A stretch of 64,000 nt of DNA, from NCBI RefSeq assembly GCF_037975245.1, contig NC_092572.1, positions 7,331,501 through 7,395,500 of the forward strand. The letters run 5' to 3'. Position numbers and translations under genes: made by a program. Position 1 is the first letter of the stretch, and each line of letters opens with the position of its first letter. Source of the stretch: Apostichopus japonicus (taxonomy: Eukaryota > Echinodermata > Holothuroidea > Aspidochirotida > Stichopodidae). The notes below the pieces were generated by a model. It saw nothing but the letters and a program-made list of their open reading frames with translations. It was not told where the DNA came from and made no database searches. Of the stretch, positions 47,640 to 60,817 are shown piece after piece.

Positions 47640-48960
47640 ATTAAAAATACTGATGTGTTCACCAATAGGGGAGTGGCAGAGTTGTAAAAATCATTTCTTC
47701 TAATTGTTCAGTTCGTTTATTCTTTTTTACACAATACATAGCAAACGCAGTATACTAAGAACAACTAGTGGAAATATGATAGGAAGTGAACTTGACCATT
47801 AGATCGTTCCCAGAACAAGAAAAAGAAAGTAAACATTTGGAAACAGTACAAATAATAGGACAACCCCTTTCCTATTCCATCCCCAATAAAAAAGAAAAAG
47901 AGTGAACTGTTAACATTATTGATAGAACAACCTCGAGGTAGGGGTATGGTATTGACAGGGAGTTTTCAAATAACAGTTCTTACCAGAAAAGTCTTTTCAG
48001 CTGAAGTATGTTAAAAAATGAGGGAGTATAAGGAATGGTTAGGGCCTACATGATATGATCACTACAGGATAGATTGGAATCAATAATAACGCACAGAGAC
48101 CTTGCGTTATTAATATTTTGGAGTAAAGTACCATTCATACTGACATCGATATCCGTATTTTACTAAAACAAATGAAAATCATGTAATTTTTTTCTATCGA
48201 GATTTAAAGATCATAGTTTATTTATATGTGAATAATGTATCAGCCTGGGTGATCACAAGATGGAACCTTGTGGTACTTCACACTAAACAGGGAGAGCGTT
48301 ATATTGTCTATTACTGTGAAGCGCTGTGTGGTGGACAAATAAATGGAAAACGATGAAAGAGATCCTCCTACCAAGATGGAAAACAAAATGTGATGGTATC
48401 AAAAGGTTAAGAAAGACTATACACTTTTCCTGACATCGAATGCATTGTAGATGTTATCAATTACGTCGGGTAGTGTAAGCTTGTGGAATCCCATGCCCAA
48501 AACAATAGTGCCATGAGGATGTCGCACTTAATAAGAAAGACATTTAAACGATTGTGCATTAATAGTACTAATTTTTTGAATAAAATAATGGCAAGATAAA
48601 GATAGGACGGAAATTGGTAATTAAACTTTCATCACCCTCTTTGAAGAGTGGTATAACATTGGCAACTTTGTAACAATCTGGAGAAAATCCATTTTAAAAT
48701 GAGAAGCTAAAGCTTAGAGTCAACTGGGTAGTAATGTATTAGATAATTTCCTAATAATTATAAAACGGAGGTTATGAAAACAAGAAACTTTGAAGGGCTG
48801 AGAGATGAATAGGCCAACCTAGAAACTTCACATTCGGGCTCAAGAAAGAATAACATTGATGGATTCCGACTGTCTACATACACAGGAGAATGAAACATGT
48901 GAACTAATGAAACTGGATAATGAAGGAACCAGGTGGCAAAATTAGTGTTAAAATCAGTAG
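47640..48960 (-). mobile_element. Decayed LINE on the minus strand
   Basis: Minus-strand translation gives CYKVANVIPLFKEGDE then TNFRP (48690-48600) and VPQGSIL (about 48270), which are RT motifs in the right order, in different frames and with stops between. Highly decayed; the borders are approximate. Confidence 0.6.
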
Positions 48961-50559
48961 CAGGATGTGTGGTTTTGTGATGTCTTTGCTATTGGTACAC
49001 TTAAACTTTGTTTTTGTGGAGGACACCGCTGATAGTATCCAATGTTTTTTTTTTTTTTATGTAATGTGAGACTTGATTGACATGCTATATCTGACTACTC
49101 ATGAACAAAAAATTTTTCCCATGGAAAAATAATTGGGCACTTCATTGTCTAATGTTAAGACTCTACGTAAAATAGCAATACAGGTGGACGCTCTTTCGTA
49201 TATAACTATACATGCCATAGGTTAACAAGCTCGTATCGACCATGAATCTATTTTATCAACTGGGGGGGGGGGGGGCAATAAAGCATGCATATTGAGGCTA
49301 ATTGAAAAGTAGCTCAGATCCACTTCTGAAGTAACCCAGCAACTTAAATACCCCAAACGTACCCCTCAGTAAGAGAATAGAATCGCTTTGGCAATAAGAC
49401 TGATGTGGAGGATACCGTTAAATCTCAACAAAATAAATAGATAAAGTGCAATCGAGCTATACAGTGCAATTGTTATGGAACGTAAAAGGACCAAAACTGA
49501 CGATGAAAATGTGATATCATATGCTAGTAATATAAAGTTACATCATAATATACAGAAGATATGCCATAATATACCAAGTTTACACAATTATAAAATCATT
49601 TTACACGATGATAATAATGAAGTCCACGAATAATTGAATACATGATACTACTAAAACTGCTGACGATATAAAACCCGGCGTAAGCATATCGTATGCATAC
49701 GCAACATCAGGACTCACATATTCAGGTTAAATGATAGTTATAGACTATGGGGCATGGCCTTCCTTGCGTCAGTTTTGTGACCCACCTCAGAGTGAAGGTG
49801 TAACTACTGATAAACTTGGGCGATCCCGTTGGCGGGAAGATATTGTGGAGAAAAATAAGAAAAAAGGCGGATTTTGACCAATCAAATTAATTGTTTAAGA
49901 GGAATTCGGCAGGTTACACTTTTTCAAGCAATCAGAGGGCGCGTACGTTAAGTTCCGACGTAAACATTGGATTTTCAAACATGTAATCTCTTAATGTGAA
50001 AACGGAATGAAAGATGAAGTGTTTTGGCAATATTTCTGGGAATTCGGTTGATATTAGACCATTTCAACAAAATACATGGTTGAAGAACTGCAGTATCACC
50101 AGTCAGTTCATGTATGGAAATATTTAAGTAGTCATCAGGCTGAAATCACCACAAACTTTCGCAAAGAATTTGGAGAAGTTCTAGATACTGCAACAATGAG
50201 GAGCTCAGGATAGACTAACCATACCAAGGCATGAAGGGTTCAACATTAAATATAACATAAGATTATCAGTATTTCACCGACATTTCAAAACAGAGACAAG
50301 ATCTGGCCTTAGAGAGTACAAGAAGTACTACGCCAGTAAATAAAGAAAGACAGAAATCGGTAAGCTACCGATATTAGTCTAAACACGTCAAGCCAAGCAC
50401 AAGCCATACCAGGGCTATACCAAGGTTACTCTCTATGTAGGCTACTATTTCTACTACTAACTATAGCCGAGGCTAGTACCGCAACAAGTTAGGATAACTT
50501 CCCTGTTTCCTGCGTGCCAGAGTAACTTTGATCACTTTCAACAGCTGAGTTGTAATGAA
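48961..50559. other. Intergenic, no gene seen
   Basis: AT-rich with a poly-G run near 49265. Nothing supported. Confidence 0.45.
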
Positions 50560-52740
50560 ATCCTCAACAATATCAAAAAGTCGCGCGTAAAAGCTTGTTC
50601 CCTTGATACTCTGCCAGCGAGTGTTATTAAACAGTACTTATCTGAACTGCTGCCATCAATTACTACGATTGTAAATGCATCTCTGCGAACCTCTAGTATC
50701 ACGTTGAGGACTTAAAGAACTTCTGTCTAGTATCAAACCTCCCTTTCCTTGGGAAGGTTATCGAGCGTGCCGCCATATGTCAGCTCCAAGCATACAACAA
50801 AGATAATGAACTCTACAACAAAAGGCAATCTGCCTATCGTCAGTGCCACAGCGTAGAGACTGCATTGCTTCGTGTAACCAACGATTTGTTTTGTGCTGTG
50901 GATAATCATGGAGAAGCTATCCTTATTCTACTTGACTTATCCGCAGCATTTGACACAGTGGATCTTGATATTCTGCTTGAAAGATTGCAATCAAGATACG
51001 GTGTCTCCGGAAAGGCTCACAATTGGTTTGCGTCATATCTAAAGAACAGAAAACATTCCGTAATTGTCAACGGCGAGGTTTCCGACCCAACTGAACTTAA
51101 ATTGGGTTTCCCTCGAGGTTCAGTTGTCGGCCCTGAAATGTTTGTACTTTATTCTTCACCAATCTAGGTAATCATTATTAGGCATAGCCTGTCCAGTATC
51201 TCCTACGCAGATGACCCACAGCCAGTGGCGTAGCCTGCATACTTTTGTTGGGGGGCAAGGGGGCACACCGTGATGGTTGATGGCAAGAATTACCACGAGT
51301 GGCATCATTGGTCGCTGGAAATACACATGGGTTGCTAGCGCTAGTTTGTAATGGTTAAACAACCGGCCAAATTATTGGCGCTTATTCTGTAGGACGATAT
51401 TGATCAACGGTCTTCGTATGTGGGTATGATGAAGGCCCAAAATGTGTAATATCTCGGTCTGATTACCAAGTTCTGACCTTATGCGAAGTATGAACATGAG
51501 CCCTGAGGTATGAATACTTGTGATTAGAACTCGAAAAAAAAAATAAAAAAGAAGTATTTTGAATACATCACTGGATTTCATTGGGGGCCGGGTGGGGGGG
51601 GGGCAAGACTGTAGCACAAAGCGAATTTGGGGGCATTGCCCCCTGGCCCCCTCCGGCTACGCCACTGCACACCTATACGTGGTGATTACACTATCAAATC
51701 GCAATAGAACTGTGACCAAACTTGAGAATTGCGTTTCGGATATTTGCTTTTGGATGGCGGGTAACAAACTCATGTTGATTGACTCTAAACCCGAGTTACT
51801 CCATGTCACATCGCGATTTGCCAAGAACGTTGTCAATGTAACATCAAAATCGGCAACACTAAAATGTCTACATCAAAAGAAGTTCGCAATCTTGATGTGC
51901 TACTTGATAGTTGTCTTGCCAGTTGAGCAGTCACATACATATTGTGTGTAGGAGGGCGTCATTTGCCATCAGCAGAATTGTCAAGGCACGTCGTTACCGT
52001 GATAAAGCAAATACTGAGAAACTGGTTCATGCGCTCATCTCGTCCCGTTTTCCAGCACCAAGCCAGCACCACGTACAGCAACACATCGATTACCAATGAA
52101 AAGCAACTGATTTACTATACTAAGTCTAGAAACTGAGTTGCTCCGTGTAAGAAATGACATCCTAGATTCTATGGACAATCACAAAGAGTGTATTGAATTC
52201 AAGTCTATAGTCATCACACACAAGATTATAAATGACACTGCCCTGACCATCTCAGCACTCTAGTCAGTCGTCCGGCCCTTCCCGGGCCTTTGCAGATTCC
52301 CAATCGTACCCGACACAGGAACAGGCAGTCTGTGGAGGTCCGGCTATTGCCTGACGGCTTCGTCCAGAAAACGTCTGCTGCACGATCTTTTGTTTATACT
52401 TTGTAACTTATCTATGGAATGCTCTACCAAATGACATTAGGACAGCATCATCATTAATTGTATATAAATCACTTCTGAAATCACACCATTTGTGGAAACC
52501 ATTTCACATTTAAGGCTTAATGCATTATATGGTTATTGTCCTGCTGCTTTTATATAGTTAATCATTTTTATTTTAGTAGCAGTGGATTCCCTCGCTTTCT
52601 GTGTCATTTGTTCGATGTGGACTATCTCATTGCTCTTTTAATATTTTATTTTATCGCTGTATCAATTTTTGGTATTATTGTGCAGTGCTTTGAGATCATA
52701 TATCGATAGGAGACGCTATATAAGAATAAATTAGTATTAT
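50560..52740 (+). mobile_element. Decayed LINE split by a MITE
   Basis: RT fragments are SAYRQCHSVETALL, DLSAAFDTVDLDILL, FASYLKNRKHSVIVNG, SYADD (51201-51215), then after the MITE WMAGNKLML and a C-terminal region. The 3' end (52195-52740) matches 26030-26545. Stops and frameshifts are present. Confidence 0.85.
51223..51667. mobile_element. hAT-like MITE, 445 bp, inside LINE RT
   Basis: The ends are perfect 13-bp inverted repeats CAGTGGCGTAGCC. It lies directly after the YADD codons of the host LINE. The 8 bp on each side are only partly similar (CCCACAGC and CACACCTA), so the target duplication has decayed. No coding capacity. Confidence 0.85.
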
Positions 52741-54207
52741 TAAATAAAACATACTTAAATTAAAATATGAAAAGGTTATTTTTATATGACATGATAAAAA
52801 TGTTTTTTTTTTAATATCAAACCACTGGCATTTAACCTCATCAAAACCAAACATGTTACATTTGAAGTTAATCGGACGAAGTGACTCAAATGCATTTACA
52901 CATTAGGATTTTTAGTAATTTGCTCTTACCAGTACGGAAGATGGCGTTGGTATGACTATTTCACATGCAGAGCGTAGTATGCGTGCGCTCACTCTACCCC
53001 GTATGCTGGTAAAAAAAGGAAGCCAGAAACAACATATTACATTATATTTATAATACCGAAGCTTTCTTTGCACGATCTGTCATTTACTTTGTTGAATAAA
53101 AAGGACTATAAATATTTGCATATTGTTTATAAAGTAACTATCTTCTCAAATGTGAAAAGGAAACTAAAAAATATACTTTTGCAGAGAATAAAAATACCAA
53201 GTACATGCAAAATTTTAATTTCAACAGGCTCATAACTCACAACTAGGATCATGCCCAAGCCGTGCCAGATAAGGAATCATAAATCAGCTTTGAGATATCA
53301 ACATGTAGATTTGCTATAGTATCGAACAAAATAATTCCATGATTGATTTCTGTGTTCTGTGAAAAGCGAACAGACATTCTATTATCATTGGGGATATTCA
53401 TGTATTTGTATGAAATAGAGATACAAACCACTGCGTCAGTCAGCTGCAATGAACTTAATAGAAATACACGATCCATCTATAATACGATTAAAGTATGTTG
53501 AGATCCTTCACAAGATACGAAAAGTTTATGTAACGAAATAAAGGAATGCAGTTCCAATATATGAATCGATTGCGGCCGGATAGGAACGTTTCTCAACTCA
53601 ATGAGAATTATCCGATCGAAATTAATAAGGCGATTAAATCAATATGGAGATTGATTGAACACGTTTTATTTTAATATTTGACATAATTTGATTCTACATA
53701 AAGTGAATATTGAAATTTTAGTGATGCAAATCTCGTCGTCATTTGATGTGCGTGCGAAGTCGGAGGACATGACTAGTTATTAATTATTGAGTCGGCCTAT
53801 TGTTTTATATATCTTATATGTTGCAAGTTCCACTTTCATGTATTTGTTAAATGTATTTCCAGGTACCGACCATCTCAAACCTCATGCATTTTTTCTATAA
53901 CTACTTAGACTGCTAGGAAAACCTTTTACTTAGCAGGTAATTGTTCAGGAATTTGATGTTATAACTTTTATTTTCACATTGATTATGGCTATTCAATGTA
54001 CATTCAACCAGAAAGCAAAAGATTACGAATACAATCATTTGAGATTTAAATTACTATTGGTTTATATCTTGTTTACTGCTTTCATACAGGAGGAACGGAT
54101 TATGTTATAACGGAGACGAATCAATCATTTAAACTGACAACCGAGAGATAGACGTGTTGAGTTGCGCTAAGTTGCTACCTCATAAATCAAGCTTCCTCTT
54201 TTAAATA

Positions 54208-54262
54208 ATGGAACATCAATCTGTAACAAGTCTCAAGCTTTTGTTACTGTTTGTTATCAACG
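54208..54262 (+). CDS. B2 exon 1: signal peptide
   Basis: It encodes MEHQSVTSLKLLLLFVIN with donor AACG/GTAGGT, and has the same length and phase as B1 exon 1. Confidence 0.8.
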
Positions 54263-54370
54263 GTAGGTACTAACTTCTGGATAAAAATGTTGGCAATCTT
54301 TCCTACTGTTGTATATTTGCATGCATTCAAGACAAACGAGTTAAATGTATTTCTACATTATGTTTTGAAG

Positions 54371-54649
54371 GATATCTGTCTGTGTGCAATGCGTGTTGTG
54401 AAAACTACAACCACATGGAAGGTGAAGACATCCACCTAGAATGTGATATTAGCAGAATAAACGTTGGCGTCTGGAGAAAAGACAACAAAACCTTACTTGT
54501 TGGCGAAAGTATCTATCGACACAGCACAGGGTTAGAAGTATGGAAAAATTTTACTCTACATCTTACGGAGGTCGCTTTAACAAATGAAGGATATTATGAA
54601 TGTATGGAGGATCGCAACGTGATAAAGTCGTACTGCGTTTCAATATACA
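54371..54649 (+). CDS. B2 exon 2: Ig domain 1, intact
   Basis: 279 bp, phase 1-1, with both Ig cysteines and the tryptophan ([22 protein letters not shown]). Most differences from B1 are amino-acid changes within the middle of the domain. Confidence 0.85.
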
Positions 54650-55158
54650 GTAAGTAAAGTTACATAAATCAGTAATTTAGATGGCACGTAACAACTGTCT
54701 TATTTAAATACTTCTAGTTGTATATTAAGTTTAACTTAACTTAACCAAGAGCAAAAACAGATTGACTTACGAAATCAATGTAATATTTCAAACGAACTCA
54801 AATGAAATATTTCCATGGAGAGAATGAGGTTATTAGTTCAGGTGATACACTCTGGCTCAATTTTTATTTGAAACAACTCATAGGGGTGGTACTTTTATGC
54901 AACTGTGCACAGTAAAATGTTTTCGCCCTCTTAGGAATTTATTAATGTTCGATATGCAGACAAACGGAATTTCAAGTAAAAGAGTGGGCAGTACTTAAGT
55001 GAGGTGATGCACTTTGCTTCGTAGTACCAAAACCGATAACGTAATAAGCAATAAAGTTTAGCCACGTCATTAATATCATTAACCGCCAATTCAACTCGCA
55101 AAAATAATGATTACCTACCTCCGATATGAACCATTGGAAAACCTATGCATGCATGTTT

Positions 55159-55392
<234 letters not shown>

Positions 55393-55524
55393 TAGGAATC
55401 ACAAATGATTTTCGAGATGGTTAGCATCATGTTTGATCTCTAGAGTAAGGCAAAATATGTCACCAAAAACAGAACTAGTATTGTTCGATACAAGTGTCAA
55501 ACGCCTACAGTGAAATTACGACCT

Positions 55525-55680
55525 TCCTTACCGGTTTCGAGCCTCTAGACATACAGTCGGCGTCCGTGGCCTAGTTGGTTAGGGTGTCCGCGTAGAAAGC
55601 GGGAGGCCCGGGTTCGAGTCCCGGTGGAGGCTGAAAGTTTTTTCACTGTTCTGGATTTTCCTTCTCATTGCGTTTTCATT

Positions 55681-55681
<1 letters not shown>
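55525..55681 (+). mobile_element. tRNA-derived SINE
   Basis: A tRNA-like head at 55560-55632 has an A box (TGGCCTAGTTGG) and a perfect B box (GGTTCGAGTCC). It folds as a cloverleaf with one acceptor mismatch and an AGA anticodon loop. A leader (GGTTTCGAGCCTCTAGACATA) precedes it, and TTTTTTCACTGTTCTGGATTTTCC-type sequence then (AT)n follows. A second copy lies at 36915-37048. Confidence 0.8.
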
Positions 55682-55767
<86 letters not shown>

Positions 55768-55768
55768 A
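55682..55768. repeat. (AT)n microsatellite
   Basis: TATATA tract after the SINE, abutting a truncated Ig exon copy. Confidence 0.95.
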
Positions 55769-55769
55769 T

Positions 55770-56582
55770 GAATGACGGAATATTTAGTTGTGAGTTATGA
55801 ACCCGTTGTACTCATTATATGGAACGTTAGCGAAGACATCTTGACGAGAGTGATAAGGGTATCTGCAATCATCTCACAAGACTCAACTTACTACGTTTCT
55901 TATTTGTAAGTTGCAATAAATGCAGAAGAAATTGCAAACATCACTTGCGAGGGTTTATGTCAACTACAATTATCAAAGGTAACACAAGCCTTTGCGGCAT
56001 TTGGTAATTTGAATTAGGCTACCTGCCATATTGATTTCATTATTGCAGCTTCAATTCACTAAGCTTGTGACAGGTATGGGCGGATGCAGGAAGCGGCTGC
56101 AGGACTGTGTGTAGGCGTTCAGCGATATCATTGATGGTAGAGGGTATTGGAGAAGCCATACCACATAACAATATTTCCTTCTTTTTAAAGTCATACTACA
56201 GCAGTTATTAACACTAATAATCACTTTAAGACATCAACTTAACATCATTATTTATATTGAAATGCTTTTTTTTGTTAATCTTACAGTTAAACCACGAATA
56301 CAGATTTTCGTTCAGGATTCGGAAGTGCTATCTACAGGATTTATGGAAGTTATAGTAGAAGTCAATTTTCACATTGCATGGGTTTGGTCATCAGTCAAAA
56401 GTGAAGCTACGATCAATGTCTGCTTATTCACAAAACCTGTCCACGTATCATCATGAAGAAGGAAATGGCACCCGTCGAATAGAAATAATATGGTTGGTAC
56501 CAATTGACGTCGAACGTGTAGTAACTTCATGTTCGGTTCAAAGAATGGTTTTTTATTTGGTACTCTATACACGGAATTTAAC
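55770..56582 (+). pseudogene. Ig exon pair, copy 1 (broken)
   Basis: The first exon part (55770-56002) begins abruptly at the microsatellite and has an in-frame TAA where copy 2 reads a glutamate codon. The second exon (56287-56582, after TTACAG) has a 5-bp deletion relative to copy 2 near 56380 that shifts the frame. The pair repeats about 1010 bp downstream. Confidence 0.8.
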
Positions 56583-56719
56583 GTACATCTTACATGAAAT
56601 GCGGTTTTCTTTAAAATCCAATGCTTCCTTCATAGATACAATTCCTCAACATCATTCTCCTACCATATTTACAGTTAATCATTCATTCGGATGAGAAGTT
56701 ATTTAATGTTCTCTTTTAG

Positions 56720-57012
56720 GGCCTTCAAATATCTTCATTCTTTACAACGAAAAATGTTGCCGAATACATAGAACTGTTGAATGACGGAATATTTAGTTGT
56801 GAGTTATGAACCCAATGTAACCATTAAATGGAACGTTAGCGAAGACATCTTGACGAGAGTGATAAGGGAATCAGCAATCATCTCACAAGACTCAACTAAC
56901 TACGTTTCGTATTTGGAAGTTGCAATAAACGCAGAAGAAATTGCAAACATCACTTGCGAGGGTTTATGTCAACTACAATTATCAAAGGTAACACAAGCCT
57001 TTGCGGCATTTG
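56720..57012 (+). pseudogene. Ig-like exon, copy 2, one-base frameshift
   Basis: Acceptor CTCTTTTAG, donor CATTTG/GTAATT. It starts PSNIFILYNEKCCRIHRTVE, then the frame shifts near 56780 to SYEPNVTIKWNVSED and ANITCEG. The length of 293 bp is one short of phase 1-1, consistent with a single-base loss or sequencing error. The first Ig cysteine is missing. Confidence 0.7.
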
Positions 57013-57299
57013 GTAATTTGAATTAGGCTACCTGCCATATTGATTTTTCATTATTTCAACTTCAACTCACTCAGCTTGTGACAGGTATGGACGGATGCAG
57101 AAAGCGGCTGCAGGACTGTGTGTAGGCGTTCAGCGATATCATTGATGGTAGAGGGTATTGGAGAAGCCATACCACATAACAATATTTCCTTCTTTTTAAA
57201 GTCATACTACAGCAGTTATTAACACTAATAATCACTTTAAGACATCAACTTAACATTATTATTTATATTGAAATGTTTTTGTTGTTGTTAATCTTACAG

Positions 57300-57599
57300 T
57301 TAAACCACGAATACAGATTTTCGTTCAGGATTCGGAAGTGCTGTCTACAGAATCTATGGAAGTTATAGTAGAAGTCAATTTTCACATTGCATGCATTGGG
57401 TTTGGTCATCAGTCAAAAGTGACGCTACGATCAATGTCTGCTTATTCACAAAACCTGTCCACGTATCATCATGAAGAAGGAAATGGCACCGGTCGAATAG
57501 AAATAATATGGTTGGTACCAATTGACGTCAGACGGGTAGTAACTTCATGTTCGGTTCAAAGCATGGTTTTTTATTTGGTACACTATACACGGAATTTAC
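57300..57599 (+). CDS. Ig-like exon, copy 2, open
   Basis: Acceptor TTAATCTTACAG, donor TTAC/GTACCA, 300 bp, phase 1-1. It encodes VKPRIQIFVQDSEVLST, HIACIGFG, GRIEIIWLVP and VVTSCSVQS: two cysteines, but an unusual core. It has no counterpart in B1. Confidence 0.65.
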
Positions 57600-59394
57600 G
57601 TACCACAAACACGTAATGAAATGCTTTTATTTTTAAAATTTGGAACGTTTTCACTGACACAGAACGGTCGATCAAGCAAAAGATTTACAGTTCATCAAAT
57701 TGTGATGACATATTTAGAGCTTAGGATAAGTCAGAAGTGTATCACAATTTATGATGAACGACCACGATAGATAACATAAATATGTAACATTTCTGTATAA
57801 GCAGCCAAATTAGTGATAAAACGCAAAATTGGGTTCGTCTCACCAACAACAAAGGATGCTTACTTATCGCAATACAACTTCAACCAGTTACAAAACAAAA
57901 ACATCAGCGTTGACATCAATACAATGTCAGGACGGTTACCATTGTAAGATATGTTTGGTTACTTTCCATGAATAGTTCTTAAACTTAAGGTATAATTTGA
58001 GGCATATCGGTTACGCTATATCGTTTTCAAACTTCAAGACACATGGTATGGGTTTGCTATTACATTAATTTAGTGTTACATTAACCATTATTTGGGCGCT
58101 TAAGACTAATATTTACCTATGTTACGGATCCAAGGCAATATCATTCCATAAGAATGATCAAGATATTGTAACGTCACTCCCCTGTCTGGTGGGGCAATCT
58201 TCAAAAGCTGGAGTTGGCGACATGGAGTCTCGACAAAAAGATGGCAATGGAAAATATATTCAAGTTCCCTTGGCACAGTGGTACCGTTTATTCAAACGAT
58301 TTTGTCTGCAAAATCCACCAACGGGCCCTTATTCCTTGGCCTGAGGCACATCTCCTCCGTGTCTCCGTCTAGTCTATGGATCCTTTTATCGCATCAACAC
58401 AGCATCATCCACCACGCATCGCCTCCCCTAAAAACATGCTACTTTCCTCCAACCACGTTCAGCAATGTCTTTCGAACCGGCCCTAAAAGTACATATTTCA
58501 TACTCTCAAATCTTCCGATCTCAAAAATAGGAGTTGTATTCTTTCCGGTCTTATTCTTTCCCTTTCGCTGGAGCGCCTTACGGCGGAAACAGCAATATAC
58601 AAGACATATCGTAACGTATCAGATCGTAGACCTTAGATCCGTTGATGTTGGCATCGGTGAAGATGCGGACTTCTGTCGTCTCGAAATTGTCTGCTTCTTT
58701 GTCGATCGTTGAGGTTGCGAATTCGGAGTATCCGGAGGGTCTCCTTCAGGAAAGCAGGGACATGTTCACTATAGTTCTCACTGGTAGTGTTGAATTTGGC
58801 GTTTGCTTCCATAACGATATCTGAGTAGGTAGCTGCGCTGGTCTGAGCAATGTTGATTGGTGTGGATGAATTTGTAGCAACTGCGATGCTTTTTATAGCT
58901 GGATTCGTGCAAAGGCTGAGTGGGTGTTGACCACCGCACTGAAGACAAGTCTTCTAACTGGTACAGTTGGCTGCTCTGTGGCAGAATGGCAGCTGTGGCA
59001 TTGGGTTGGTTTGAAGGTGTGGTGGATTTGCTGGACGTCCAAGCGACAGTTGCAGATTTAGATACCGTTGGCTATGGCTTTGGACTTCATACTTTGGGTG
59101 TTGAAGGTAACAGCTATTTTTTGGATCGAAATTTGCGTATCTTTTACACGGAAGCGGCTTTCGTTGACTGGCGGTAGATCCCTAGGTTGATGGAGGTAGT
59201 TGAAAGACGTGAAGGTACGTTGATGATGAGAGCTTCCATGTTGTCTCGTTGAGTTCCAGATGAGGAATGACAATGCACATTACCATCAGCTCATTTTTTA
59301 CTAGCCTGAACATTGGCGTAAGTTAAGAGTATTTACTACTTCAAAGAACTCTGCCTCTGAGTTTCGGTCACCAGTCTTCCGGAGACCGGAAAGT
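57600..59394. other. Insertion-derived region of B2 intron, possible retroelement piece
   Basis: No B1 counterpart. A GC-richer block (about 58170-59390) has a minus-strand CLQCGGQHPLSLC motif (about 58903-58955), a C-x2-C-x3-H-x4-C knuckle as in gag of BEL/Pao-type retrotransposons, preceded by a stop. The evidence is a single motif. Repeat of the flanking intron resumes at about 59394. Confidence 0.3.
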
Positions 59395-59714
59395 TCAACC
59401 TTTCGAACAAATGCCAGATGCAAGATTTCTTACGTCATGCTAAACAATTTAGGAAGATAACGGGGATTTCCCGGAAAAGATCGCAGCATTATTTCAAGTT
59501 TACAAAATAAAAACAGCGCAACAAACGAATTTCCAAAGTGAAAATACTATGCAAGTTTGGTTACAATATCATATCAAATATTAACGTGACACACACCAAT
59601 GCAGGGGGTAATCTACAGATATTCTGACCAGTTAGCCCAATATTTGCATTATAACGTTCATCAGTATGTCAGTCTAGAACAACTTCTGTACTAAAGTCTT
59701 TGTTTTACCCCCAG

Positions 59715-59845
59715 TGATGCCAACGGTTGTCATTTTGATAGATGGGAATATTGTGAAGACACCAATGTATGCGAGTTCGAAACAAAATATCACCTTACAG
59801 TGCGTTGCCTACGGATGTCGACCAAGGGTAAACTTAGTATGGTAA
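59715..59845 (+). pseudogene. B2 exon 3: truncated Ig domain 2
   Basis: It matches B1 exon 3 from acceptor CCCCCAG through TLQCVAYGC to the core tryptophan, then reads TAA where B1 has AAA. The rest of the exon, including the second cysteine and donor, is missing by a deletion of roughly 130 bp. The substitution also makes an ATG/GTAAGT donor-like site at 59842. Confidence 0.85.
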
Positions 59846-60264
59846 GTGAACTTGTTAGAAATCAACAAAAAATGTGCCAAGGAAGTAGTTTCAAATAATG
59901 CAAGTGAGCGAAGGAGTAACACATGTATCATTTTCATTATGACGTCAGGCATACCGCTGTTCAATATCACTTAAATTTGTTGATTCTTTTACTGTATGTG
60001 TTTCAACTACGAGAAACATCGTTGCTTTTGTGACATGTATTTTTCTCTATACAAATCTTTATTATTGAAAAGCAGTGAATTATTTGCTAACACATGCATT
60101 CATGTTGAAATTCTTAATGTATTCGTTGCCATTTATATATAATACGAAATACATTGAACTCAAGGCAACTTTTAGATTCTCACAAAAATGTTCCTTGATT
60201 GATTTTATTTGGGACTAATTAAGCATTTTTCAGTTGCGTCATCAATTGTTTTTGTCTTCAATAG

Positions 60265-60361
60265 ATCGGCAACATCATCGCATTCTTGTCGGTGGAGTCA
60301 TAGTCACACTTATTATCATTCTGCGGAATGATCATGTTTGTTCTGCGTCAATTATGTAAAG
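60265..60361 (+). pseudogene. B2 exon 4: membrane exon with 4-bp insertion
   Basis: 97 bp against 93 in B1: CTTATTATCATTCTGCGG replaces CTTTTTATCTGCGG. The frame shifts within the membrane helix and reaches a stop at the end of the exon. Confidence 0.9.
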
Positions 60362-60817
60362 GTGAGATCTTCATGTTGTCTTTTCATGCTGACAGAGGGC
60401 CGTTCCAATTGATTTTCAATAAAACGAAGTCTGCTACTGAAATGATGCACTACATATTAAGTGTTGAAATATAATTACGTAACGTCAAACGATCGAGTAT
60501 TGTACCCCAACAGACGAATCATAATATTATTTGGCAAAAGTTTTTATTATACAAAATATCACATCAAGATATCTCATTTACTATCATGCAACTAGTTTAT
60601 TAAAACCCCCAGCTTATAACAACGTAACACGAGTTTATGTACTCGTTGAATGCAGATATTGAAAACAAGCTAAATTATGGCAGTTCTAATCTGTATGCAA
60701 ATATGAACATGTATATCGCTCTTATTGATATATTGGCCATACATTACATTAGTAGTTATAATGAGGTCATCTATACAATTGGCAGTGACAGTTATTTTAC
60801 TTGTTTCGACTACTTAG

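Noticed and set aside
55560-55632. Functional tRNA-Ser(AGA) gene
   Set aside because: Acceptor-stem mismatch, no long variable arm, and a leader and tail shared with another copy; it is a SINE head.
58278-58712. 144-codon plus-strand frame
   Set aside because: No family resemblance and no splice borders; lies in an inserted block with a better minus-strand hint.
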